NCBI GenBank assembly: GCA_965658615.1
Contig: CBFHSX010000032.1
Location: forward strand, 1-17,116
Length of the DNA: 17,116 bases
Source: UBA8337 sp965658615
Lineage (GTDB): Bacteria; Pseudomonadota; Alphaproteobacteria; RS24
Direction of reading: 5' to 3'
In this document: positions 6,571 to 13,944 of the stretch, piece by piece
Position numbering within the stretch: position 1 is the stretch's first letter
Layout: every line of letters starts with the position of its first letter
The notes under the pieces: model-generated
Database searches by the model: none
What the model was told of the DNA's origin: nothing
What the model saw: only the letters and a program-made list of their open reading frames with translations
Made by a program: the position numbers and the translations under genes

Positions 6571-8352
6571 TTAACGACGCAGAAACGCCGGAATATCAAG
6601 CTGGTCATTGCCATAATCACCGGCGCTCATGGTCGGGCCGGTATCCATGCTGGTCTGCACCAAAGGCTGGCTGGCCACCGCATCAACGCGCGGCGCCGAT
6701 ACTTGCGGGGCCTCAGCGGCAGGCGCAGTGGCTTGCGGGGCTTCCAAGTCCAAGGCCGGGGCCTCGGCGACTTCGGCCTGCACGTCCGCTTCCACTTCGA
6801 CCGGCTGCTCGGCCTGCACCTTAGCCGGTGCTTCAAGCGGGGCCTCGGCAGTCACGTCCGGCGCGCTTGCCACAGCAATGGCTTGGGCGGCCGGTTCGGT
6901 TTTGCCATCCAGATCAGCGGCAAAAGCAGCCGGTGCGGCTTCGACTTGCGGCGTATCAACGGCGACTGTCTCAGCCACTTCCAGCGGCGCAACCGGTGTC
7001 GCTTCGACCTCGGCCGGCGGTGCATCGGCTTGCTTTACCTCGGCTTGAGGCGCTTCGCCCATATCGATACGCGGCATGACAGCGGCGCTTTGCTCCGGCG
7101 TATTGTCTTTCTTGGCACCGAAAACACGGTCGATAAATGAACGCCGCCGTTTCGTAACATGCGGCTGGTCCGGCTTCATCGCCTGCTGACCGGCCAAAAA
7201 GCTCGGCAGATCAGAATCCGGTGCCGCTTGCGGTGCAGCAGCCATTTCGGCTGCCTCGGCCGGAGCGGCTGTGTGTTCAGCCGTTTCAACCATTTCCGCA
7301 GGCGCCGCTTCACCGGCTTGAGCCTGCGGCTCCGTCGCCGTCATGGCGATCACGCGACCGCCATCCAGCGCCCGCAATTTAGCTGCTTCGGCCTCAATGC
7401 CGGTCGCAACAACGGAAACGCGCATCGAGCCGTTAAGGCTTTCATCAAAGGTCGAACCGAAGATTATTTTCGCCTCAGGATCGACTTCCTCACGGATACG
7501 TGTCGTCGCTTCATCGACTTCATACAGCGTCATATCATTGCCGCCGGTGATATTGATCAACACGCCGCGCGCGCCTTGCATGGACACATCATCCAGAAGC
7601 GGATTGGCAATCGCCGCTTCGGCCGCTTCCAAGGCACGTTTATCGCCCTCGGCTTCGCCCGTCCCCATCATGGCTTTACCCATCTCATTCATCACCGTGC
7701 GCACATCGGCAAAATCGAGATTGACCAGACCCGGCTTGATCATCAGATCGGTAATACCGGAAACGCCTGAATGCAGCACCTCATCGGCCATCGCAAACGC
7801 CTCGGCAAATGTGGTTTGTGCATTAGCAATGCGGAACAGGTTTTGGTTCGGGATAATGATCAGCGTGTCGACCTCTTTGGCCAGCTCTTCAATCCCTTCC
7901 TGCGCTGCGCGCATACGGCGCGGGCCTTCAAAATCAAACGGCTTGGTGACAACACCGACCGTCAAAATGCCCTGCTCGCGCGCCGCGCGGGCAATAACCG
8001 GTGCAGCACCCGTGCCCGTACCGCCGCCCATGCCGGCCGTCACAAAGGCCATATGCGAGCCCTGCAACATGTCGACAATCTCGGCCATGGTTTCTTCGGC
8101 GGCCGCCTGACCGATGGCCGGGTCGGAACCGGCGCCCAGACCTTCGGTCAATTTGGCACCGATTTGAATACGCCGATCGGCTTGCGATGCCGTCAGGGCT
8201 TGCGCGTCCGTATTGGCAACGACAAAATCAACGCCCTCGAGGCCGGCCGCAATCATATTATTGATCGCATTGCAGCCGGCACCGCCAACGCCGAAAACGA
8301 CGATACGTGGTTTGAGTTCCCGTTTCGGTGGAACTGTCAGTTGGATACTCAT
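6571..8352 (-). CDS. ftsZ: Cell division protein FtsZ with a long acidic linker
   Basis: FtsZ is the tubulin-like GTPase that forms the Z-ring and recruits the divisome. The core is standard: GVGGAGCNAINNM (21-33), the tubulin signature GGGTGTG (109-115) and the T7 loop NLDFADV (211-217). After about residue 320 comes a linker of some 255 residues, rich in A, E, P and V and mostly acidic, ending in the C-terminal conserved peptide LDIPAFLRR (585-593). Total length is 593, against 383 in E. coli and about 508 in Caulobacter. Within the linker are DLPSFL (381-386), resembling the C-terminal peptide, and a basic segment KRRRSFIDRVFGAKK (401-415). The start has AAGGAG six bases upstream. The gene is separated from ftsA by 160 bases and ends at a strong terminator, so it can be expressed as a single unit as well as by read-through from the cluster. 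Confidence 0.99.
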   Translation of the reverse strand: MSIQLTVPPKRELKPRIVVFGVGGAGCNAINNMIAAGLEGVDFVVANTDAQALTASQADRRIQIGAKLTEGLGAGSDPAIGQAAAEETMAEIVDMLQGSHMAFVTAGMGGGTGTGAAPVIARAAREQGILTVGVVTKPFDFEGPRRMRAAQEGIEELAKEVDTLIIIPNQNLFRIANAQTTFAEAFAMADEVLHSGVSGITDLMIKPGLVNLDFADVRTVMNEMGKAMMGTGEAEGDKRALEAAEAAIANPLLDDVSMQGARGVLINITGGNDMTLYEVDEATTRIREEVDPEAKIIFGSTFDESLNGSMRVSVVATGIEAEAAKLRALDGGRVIAMTATEPQAQAGEAAPAEMVETAEHTAAPAEAAEMAAAPQAAPDSDLPSFLAGQQAMKPDQPHVTKRRRSFIDRVFGAKKDNTPEQSAAVMPRIDMGEAPQAEVKQADAPPAEVEATPVAPLEVAETVAVDTPQVEAAPAAFAADLDGKTEPAAQAIAVASAPDVTAEAPLEAPAKVQAEQPVEVEADVQAEVAEAPALDLEAPQATAPAAEAPQVSAPRVDAVASQPLVQTSMDTGPTMSAGDYGNDQLDIPAFLRR

Positions 8353-8368
8353 GGCTTTCTCCTTTTCT

Positions 8369-8389
8369 ACTCGCCTGATTTGGGCGAGT
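8369..8389 (-). promoter_or_regulatory. Stem-loop in the ftsZ 5' leader
   Basis: On the minus strand ACTCGCC-CAAATCA-GGCGAGT forms a perfect seven-pair stem with a seven-base loop, ending about five bases before the AAGGAG of ftsZ. No T-run follows on either strand, so it is not a terminator. It could protect a 5' end, modulate ribosome access, or be a dyad bound by a dimeric protein. Confidence 0.5.
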
Positions 8390-8470
8390 TCTGGGTTGCA
8401 ATGAGAACCGTCTGGCCTACGCCCAATAAACAGGCCTGACAGTTCCCGGACGGGCTGGATTGCGCCGTCG

Positions 8471-8475
8471 GATTC
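8471..8475. promoter_or_regulatory. GANTC methylation site (GATTC) upstream of ftsZ
   Basis: One of nine GANTC pentamers seen in the window, lying 119 bases upstream of the ftsZ start. In Caulobacter, ftsZ transcription is known to depend on CcrM methylation of GANTC sites, so a site in this gap is a reasonable candidate for the same control. Function here is inferred. Confidence 0.5.
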
Positions 8476-8512
8476 TTACTCATCGGATAATCATTCGTGA
8501 TTGTGTGGTGCA

Positions 8513-9787
8513 TCAAAAATTCCTCTTCAGCCAATTGCTGAACCAGCCGAGCACGCCTTTTGACGTCTCGTTCAATACGGCATCAGCATGGTTGCGTCCG
8601 GCATAGGTCAACAGACCGGCGCAGGCTGCAAATGACGGTTCGGCCGCCGCCTCCGGCAGACCGGTCAATCGCATCGGCAGGGCCAAGCGTGGTTGTTTTT
8701 CCAATATGGTTTGTGCCAATTCAGGCGCGCCGTTTAATTGCGCCGCGCCGCCCGTCACCACCATACGGCGACCGGCGAGATGCGCCACGCCGCTGGCCAG
8801 CAGGCGTTCATTCAGCATTTCGAAGGTTTCCTCCAAGCGCGGGCGAATGATTTTGGTCAACTCGCTGCGCGGCAATGTCTGATAATCGCCGCCCATAACC
8901 GGCACCTCAAATTGTTCGCGCTCGCCCTGCGGCGTGGCCAGCGCGCTGCCATATAGCGTCTTGATGCGCTCTGCCGCCGTCAGCGACACATTCAACCCAT
9001 GTGCAATATCATTGGTGATATGGCGACCGCCGACCGGCACAAGCGTGGTGAAGACCGGCTGGCCTTCATAAAACACGCTGGCACTGGTGGTGCCGCCGCC
9101 CATATCAATATGCAGCACGCCGAGATCGACCTCGTCTTGCACCAATGTCGACAGCGCGCTGGCATAGGGGGTGACGACCAACTTCTCGCATTGCAAATGG
9201 CACTGCTCGATACAGGTCAACAAATTTCGGATCGGGCCGACAGGCGCTGAAATCAGGTGCATTTGCACACGCAGCACATCGCCGTACATGCCCCGCGGAT
9301 CGCTGATTGGGAATTGCGCATCAATGCCATAGCCGATCGGAATAGCGTGCAGAATTTCGTGGTCTTCGCGCCAAAACTCCTCATAAGCCAGACGCAGCGC
9401 GCTGGCCATATGCTCGTCATTGACGGGCTGACCGCTAATCGGCACCGCCGCTTCGCGCAAATCGCTGGCCATTTGATTGGCGGAAATACCGATCACCACT
9501 TGGCGCACTTCCATGCCGGCCATGCGCTCGGCCGCATCAACGGCGGCGCGGATACTGTCCTCAGCCTTGCGCATATCGACCACTTGCCCGGCCAGCAAAC
9601 CTTCCGAGGAATGATGACCGAAGCCCGAAATGCGCGTCATGCCCTGTCCGTTTTCCAACGCGTCGCCATGCTCACCAATCAGGCAAGCGACTTTCGACGT
9701 ACCGATATCGAGCGCCGCAATGGCGCCGCGCCGCAAGGGCGTCAGCGTGCGGCGGTCAAAATCAGACGAGGCGGCGGGTTTGTTCAC
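8513..9787 (-). CDS. ftsA: Cell division protein FtsA
   Basis: FtsA is the actin-like ATPase that tethers FtsZ filaments to the inner membrane and recruits later divisome proteins. The 424 residues match the family. The ATPase fold shows phosphate loop 1 (ALDIGTSKVACLIG, from 25), the 1C-type subdomain region (VVIGISANQ onward), phosphate loop 2 LHIDMGGGTTS and the adenosine motif VVTGGAAQLNG. The C-terminus GVLGWFSNWLKRNF is the amphipathic membrane-targeting helix. The start codon is GTG, the only non-ATG start I assign to a complete gene here; it overlaps the ftsQ stop as GTGA and has AGGA eight bases upstream. Close coupling suggests translation linked to ftsQ. Downstream lies the 160-bp gap before ftsZ. 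Confidence 0.98.
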   Translation of the reverse strand: MNKPAASSDFDRRTLTPLRRGAIAALDIGTSKVACLIGEHGDALENGQGMTRISGFGHHSSEGLLAGQVVDMRKAEDSIRAAVDAAERMAGMEVRQVVIGISANQMASDLREAAVPISGQPVNDEHMASALRLAYEEFWREDHEILHAIPIGYGIDAQFPISDPRGMYGDVLRVQMHLISAPVGPIRNLLTCIEQCHLQCEKLVVTPYASALSTLVQDEVDLGVLHIDMGGGTTSASVFYEGQPVFTTLVPVGGRHITNDIAHGLNVSLTAAERIKTLYGSALATPQGEREQFEVPVMGGDYQTLPRSELTKIIRPRLEETFEMLNERLLASGVAHLAGRRMVVTGGAAQLNGAPELAQTILEKQPRLALPMRLTGLPEAAAEPSFAACAGLLTYAGRNHADAVLNETSKGVLGWFSNWLKRNF

Positions 9788-10680
9788 GAGGCCGATCCTT
9801 TCACTTTGTGCAGCGTGCTACGGCGGGCGTCGCGCGGGCGCAGCAACACACGGTCGGGCAAGCGCAGGTCAATGGCTTGGTTTTCTTGCGCCAAAATGCG
9901 GCGGTCTTGCTCGAGCTGCATCAGCCGGTCAAGCGCGGCTGAAATACCGGTTGTCGGCAAATGCACCTCGCCGCCATGGTCAAGCTGCACCGTCCAGCGG
10001 CGATCACCGGTCCAATGTGCGGCCACCATGCGATTGCGCAGCACCGGATAATCGGACAGCAAATCCATGAAGTCAGCCGCGCGCAGTCCGGCACCCTGAC
10101 CGGAGAAGACCGGCAGATGCGCGAATTGGCGCAAATGATGTGTCGTGATGGCGACCCCGCCGCGATCGATCAGCGTCAGCTTCTTATCGTCGCGGTAAAA
10201 ACCGAACGCCTCGCGCTCTTTCAGCCGCACATGCACAAGATTGGGCAAGCGGCGCACAATCGTGGCACGTTCAACCCAAGGCAGGTCTTCAATGCGGGCG
10301 TGAATGGCGTCAAGGTCGAGGGCAAAAATCGGCGCGTTTTGCGTAACGCCGATAACCGCCAGCAGGTCATCGCGCTGCGTGCGCTTGCGGCCTTCAACCG
10401 TAATATCATTGACACGGAAACCGGCTTCAGCCGTCAGGCGATAGGTCTGCGCTTTTGTCCAGTCGGCGAGCGGCGACAGTGCCTGCATGTTAAAGGTCGC
10501 CAGTGCAGAGGCGACCAGCGCCAAGCTTATGGCTGCAAGGCGCAGGCGACGGCCCGACCAAATAATCCGCAGACCGATAACCGACAGATTGAGCGGCGTC
10601 GCCAAGAGTGAAATAAACCCGTCGCGCAAGCGGCTTTTTAACGGCGTCTTAATTTTTGTTTTTTGTTTCATCGCTGGCAT
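9784..10680 (-). CDS. ftsQ: Cell division protein FtsQ
   Basis: FtsQ is a bitopic inner-membrane protein linking early and late divisome parts through FtsB/FtsL. With the start at 10680 it is 298 residues: a basic cytoplasmic tail of about 47 residues, one transmembrane helix (about 48-65, LRLAAISLALVASALATF), a POTRA domain (about 88-159, FRVNDITVEGRKRTQRDDL to VRLKEREAFG) and the beta domain with LIDRGGVAI. The start was chosen because AAGGA lies six bases upstream; this gives a 13-base overlap with ddl. ATG 10671 would give the neat ATGA overlap but its Shine-Dalgarno would be too far, and ATG 10701 would overlap ddl further without a clear ribosome site. Sequence conservation of this family is low, but domain order and location between ddl and ftsA make the call firm. 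Confidence 0.95.
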   Translation of the reverse strand: MPAMKQKTKIKTPLKSRLRDGFISLLATPLNLSVIGLRIIWSGRRLRLAAISLALVASALATFNMQALSPLADWTKAQTYRLTAEAGFRVNDITVEGRKRTQRDDLLAVIGVTQNAPIFALDLDAIHARIEDLPWVERATIVRRLPNLVHVRLKEREAFGFYRDDKKLTLIDRGGVAITTHHLRQFAHLPVFSGQGAGLRAADFMDLLSDYPVLRNRMVAAHWTGDRRWTVQLDHGGEVHLPTTGISAALDRLMQLEQDRRILAQENQAIDLRLPDRVLLRPRDARRSTLHKVKGSAS

Positions 10681-11582
10681 GAGGCATCCTTCACAATCCA
10701 TTGCACAAGCTCAGTGAATGAAATGCCGCGATGCGCGGCCATTTCAGGCACGAGGGAAACGGGCGTCATGCCCGGTTGCGTGTTGATTTCCAAAAGTACG
10801 AGTTGGTCTTTGTCGGCGTCATAACGGAAGTCCGAGCGCGTGACACCGCGACAGCCGACCAGATTATGCGCCGCCAGGCTGATGGCTTGTATCTCCGCCG
10901 CCAGCGCGTCGGCAATATCAGCCGGCACATCATGGCGCGAGCCACCCGGCTCATATTTGGCGCGGTAATCATACCAGCCATTGCTCGGCACAATCTCCAT
11001 CACATCCAAGGCCACGTCGCCCATCACCGCGCAGGTCAATTCGCGGCCGGCCACATAAGCCTCGACCATGGCCATGCCGTCAAACGCCCAAGCCGCATCG
11101 CTGAGGCTAGCGGGCACCGCATTGGTGCCATCGACAATAATCTCAATACCGACACTCGAGCCCTGATTGACCGGCTTCACCACATAGGGCGGCGGCAGCG
11201 GGTGATCGCTGACACTGCCTTTTTCAACCAGCACGGAATCTGCCATGGGCAGTCCGGCGGCGACAAAAATCTGCTTTGACAGAAACTTATCCATGGCCAG
11301 AGCTGAGGCGCGCACACCGGAATGGGTATAGGGAATTTGCAGCACTTCCAACAGCCCCTGCACTTCGCCATCCTCGCCGCCAATTCCGTGCAGCGCATTG
11401 AAACAAATATCCGGCTGCACCTCGGCCAATTGTGCATCCAGTTGCCGCGTCACATCTATTTCGCTGACACGATAGCCAAGCGCCCGCAAGGCGTCGGCGC
11501 ATTGCTCGCCCGATACCAGACTGACCTCGCGTTCCGGCGACCAGCCGCCCATCAGCACGGCGATATGCTTGCTCTCGCTCAT
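10668..11582 (-). CDS. ddl: D-alanine--D-alanine ligase
   Basis: The enzyme joins two D-alanines with ATP to make the terminal dipeptide of the peptidoglycan stem. The protein is 304 residues from ATG 11582, close to DdlB (306). Motifs: GGWSPEREVSLVSG (12-25), ALHGIGGEDG, the ATP-grasp segment VVKPVNQGSSVGIE (134-147), the YDYRAKY loop (near 204-210) and the metal-binding LLEINTQPGMTPVS (263-276). The frame is open ten codons further upstream, but ATG 11582 overlaps the murB stop as ATGA and has GGAGG a few bases before it. It lies between murB and ftsQ, the usual alphaproteobacterial place of ddlB. Confidence 0.97.
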   Translation of the reverse strand: MSESKHIAVLMGGWSPEREVSLVSGEQCADALRALGYRVSEIDVTRQLDAQLAEVQPDICFNALHGIGGEDGEVQGLLEVLQIPYTHSGVRASALAMDKFLSKQIFVAAGLPMADSVLVEKGSVSDHPLPPPYVVKPVNQGSSVGIEIIVDGTNAVPASLSDAAWAFDGMAMVEAYVAGRELTCAVMGDVALDVMEIVPSNGWYDYRAKYEPGGSRHDVPADIADALAAEIQAISLAAHNLVGCRGVTRSDFRYDADKDQLVLLEINTQPGMTPVSLVPEMAAHRGISFTELVQWIVKDASCQR

Positions 11583-12517
11583 AGCGCCTCCCCAATGCGA
11601 CGGATTTCCCAATGCAGGGCAATGCCGCTATCTTGTTCGACGCGCGCGCGCACCGTCTCGCCAAGCGCCTCTAGATCGGCGGCACTGGCGGCGCCGCGAT
11701 TGATCATGAAATTGCAATGCTGCTCCGACATTTGCGCGTCGCCGACCCGTAGACCACGACAGCCGGCCGCGTCGATAAGCTTCCACGCTTTCGGCCCGTC
11801 GGGCGATGCGCCGCCCGGATTTTTGAAAGTCGAGCCACCGGTGCGCGATTTGACCGGCTGGCTATCCTCGCGGGCATCTGAAATCTCTTGCATGGCAGCT
11901 TCAATACGCGTCTGCTCGCCGGCCACGCCTTTAAAGCGCGCTTTGGTGTAAATCAGGAAATCATCGCGACCATTATGGCGATAGCTCAAATCCAGCTCAT
12001 CGGCGCGCAGCACATGTTTTTCACCGGCGCGGTTCAGTGCCGTGACATCGACCAGCACCTCGCCGGTCTCGCCGCCATAGGCACCGGCATTCATCGCAAT
12101 GGCCCCGCCAATCGCGCCGGGTATACCGCGATAAAATTCCAGACCTGCAATAGAAGCGGCAGCGGCGGCGCGGGCGACGCGCACATCCAATGCCGCAGCC
12201 CCGGCTGTCATCTGCACCACATCGGTTTGCTCCACCTGACCGAAAGCCGCGCCAAGGCGAATAATAACGCCACGCACCCCGCCATCGCGCACCAGCATAT
12301 TGGAGCCGGCCCCCAGCACATGCAGCGGCACATCGAGCGGCAGGGCCGCCAGAAACGCCGCCAAATCATCCTCATCAGCCGGCATAAACACCATATCCGC
12401 CGTGCCGCCGACGCGGAACCAGCACAAATCGGCCAGCGCCATATCGGGTAGCAGCTTGCCGCGCACTTGCGGCAGGGCAGCGCGCCAATCTTGCGGCAGA
12501 GTGGCAGAGACGGTCAT
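11579..12517 (-). CDS. murB: UDP-N-acetylenolpyruvoylglucosamine reductase MurB
   Basis: MurB is the FAD- and NADPH-dependent enzyme that reduces UDP-GlcNAc-enolpyruvate to UDP-MurNAc in the cytoplasm. The 312 residues carry the FAD-binding motifs VLGAGSNMLVRDGG (67-80) and GIPGAIGGAIAMNAGAYGGE (131-150), the catalytic serine segment RTGGSTFKNPGG (S229) and the C-terminal glutamate in WEIRRIGE (E304). The segment SYRHNGRDDF replaces the more common YRHS form, a mild local difference. The start overlaps the murC stop as ATGA, with AGG about seven bases upstream; its own stop overlaps ddl. Placement after murC is typical of alphaproteobacteria. Confidence 0.97.
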   Translation of the reverse strand: MTVSATLPQDWRAALPQVRGKLLPDMALADLCWFRVGGTADMVFMPADEDDLAAFLAALPLDVPLHVLGAGSNMLVRDGGVRGVIIRLGAAFGQVEQTDVVQMTAGAAALDVRVARAAAAASIAGLEFYRGIPGAIGGAIAMNAGAYGGETGEVLVDVTALNRAGEKHVLRADELDLSYRHNGRDDFLIYTKARFKGVAGEQTRIEAAMQEISDAREDSQPVKSRTGGSTFKNPGGASPDGPKAWKLIDAAGCRGLRVGDAQMSEQHCNFMINRGAASAADLEALGETVRARVEQDSGIALHWEIRRIGEAL

Positions 12518-13944
12518 GCGCGCACCTGTTTTAGTTGGTCGGGAAGCTCATAAGCCATGCTTGAAATTGATCCGGCGCCCATACACACCACAACATCTTT
12601 GGCCTGCAGCTCGCCGGCCAGCAGGTGCGGCAGCGCGTCAGGGCTCTCGACATGAATGACATGACGATGACCATGGGCGCGCAAGCCAGCAGCCAAAGCG
12701 GCGCTGTCAAAGCCCTCAATCGGCGTCTCGCCCGCCTCATAGACCGGCATGACCAACACCGTATCGGCACCGTTCATGCAGGTGCAAAAATCATCCATCA
12801 AATCGCGCAGGCGCGAATAGCGATGCGGTTGCATAACCGCCAGCACACGGCCTTGGCTTACCGTGCGGGCGCTTTCCAACACGGCGGCAATCTCTACCGG
12901 GTGATGCGCGTAATCATCAAAAATGCGGATCTCATCAGCCAGTGCGGCGACTTGGGTAAAGCGGCGTTTGACGCCGCCAAAGCCGGCTAAGGCGGCTTTA
13001 ATGGTTGCCTCATCGGCCCCCAATTCCAGCCCTGCCGCAATAGCGGCCAGTGCGTTTTGCAGATTATGTTTACCGGCCATAGGCAGGCTTAACGCGCGCA
13101 GCACTTGCTCGCTATCATCGCGGCGGTCGCGGCATATCACATCAAAATGCTGCACCAGCCCGTCTTCGCAAATATTGACGGCGCGAATATCAGCCTGCTC
13201 AGACAGACCATAGGTCATCAGGCGGCGGTCGGTCACGCGCCCGACAAGGGCCTGCACTTCCGGATGGTCGAGACAGACAATGCCGAGACCGTAAAAAGGA
13301 ATATTTTGGATATAGCTGTCAAAGGCGGCGCGCAGCCCGTTAAAATCACCATAATGTTCAAGATGCTCAGGGTCGATATTGGTGACAATGGCAATCGTCG
13401 TCGGCAGACGCACAAATGTGCCGTCGCTCTCATCGGCTTCAACCACCATCCAATCGCCCTGCCCCAGCCGCGCATTGGTGCCATAAGCATTGATGATGCC
13501 GCCATTAATGACGGTCGGGTCGAGACCGGCCGCATCCAGCATGGCGGCGGTCAGTGAGGTGGTCGTGGTTTTGCCATGCGTACCGGCCACCGTCACACAT
13601 GGCTTCAGGCGCATCAGCTCGGCCAACATCTCGGCGCGGCGCACAACCGGAATATGCGCTGCGCGCGCCGCCTGCACTTCCGGATTATCATCGGGCACGG
13701 CAGACGAAATCGTCACCACACCGGCATTTTCGACATGCGCCGCCGCATGGCCTTGCATCACCTCAATACCCATTGCCACGAGGCGTTTGGTATTGCCATT
13801 GCTGCCCATATCACTGCCTTGCACCTGATAGCCCATCACATGCATGACTTCGGCGATACCGCTCATGCCGATGCCGCCGATACCGACAATATGCACGCGC
13901 CCGAAAGAGCGCAATTGACCCGGGTTCTGCTGCGTGTCAGCCAT
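12514..13944 (-). CDS. murC: UDP-N-acetylmuramate--L-alanine ligase MurC
   Basis: MurC adds L-alanine to UDP-MurNAc, the first residue of the stem peptide, with ATP. From ATG 13944 the protein is 476 residues. It has the N-terminal UDP-binding loop GIGGIGMSGIAE (21-32), the ATP-binding GTHGKTTTT (121-129), VVEADESDGTF, the TNIDPEHLEHYG segment and the C-terminal DDYAHHPVEI. The frame stays open upstream to 14103, but the extra residues run through the murG 3' end and do not resemble a Mur N-terminus; GGGGTGG just ahead of 13944 supports the chosen start. ATG 13965 is a weaker alternative. It overlaps murG by eight bases and murB by four. Confidence 0.97.
   Translation of the reverse strand: MADTQQNPGQLRSFGRVHIVGIGGIGMSGIAEVMHVMGYQVQGSDMGSNGNTKRLVAMGIEVMQGHAAAHVENAGVVTISSAVPDDNPEVQAARAAHIPVVRRAEMLAELMRLKPCVTVAGTHGKTTTTSLTAAMLDAAGLDPTVINGGIINAYGTNARLGQGDWMVVEADESDGTFVRLPTTIAIVTNIDPEHLEHYGDFNGLRAAFDSYIQNIPFYGLGIVCLDHPEVQALVGRVTDRRLMTYGLSEQADIRAVNICEDGLVQHFDVICRDRRDDSEQVLRALSLPMAGKHNLQNALAAIAAGLELGADEATIKAALAGFGGVKRRFTQVAALADEIRIFDDYAHHPVEIAAVLESARTVSQGRVLAVMQPHRYSRLRDLMDDFCTCMNGADTVLVMPVYEAGETPIEGFDSAALAAGLRAHGHRHVIHVESPDALPHLLAGELQAKDVVVCMGAGSISSMAYELPDQLKQVRA

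Larger units (their letters stand above)
8353..8512 (-). promoter_or_regulatory. ftsA-ftsZ intergenic region (160 bp)
   Basis: This is the longest gap of the window and the only real break inside the murD-ftsZ run. It contains a perfect seven-pair stem-loop next to the ftsZ ribosome site (8369-8389), a GATTC (GANTC) site at 8471-8475, an inverted GGCCT/AGGCC pair (8414-8436), and AAGGAG six bases before the ftsZ start. I found no TTAA-N7-TTAA CtrA site and no convincing -35/-10 pair. Its size and content suggest an ftsZ promoter, but the position is not resolved. Confidence 0.55.

Noticed and set aside
8391..8406. LexA-like box (GTTC-N7-GTTC) suggested by GTTCTCATTGCAACC upstream of ftsZ
   Set aside because: The second half is AACC rather than GTTC, so it does not match the alphaproteobacterial direct repeat.
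7159..8439. Several plus-strand open frames opposite ftsZ, up to 255 codons
   Set aside because: All overlap the highly conserved FtsZ core or linker and read as shadow frames.
5895..8512. CtrA binding sites (TTAA-N7-TTAA) in the gaps before lpxC and ftsZ
   Set aside because: No full match was seen on either strand; only isolated TTAC/TTAA half-like pieces.
9257..10051. Plus-strand open frame (264 codons) opposite ftsA and ftsQ
   Set aside because: Spans the antisense of two real genes; no motif or convincing start.
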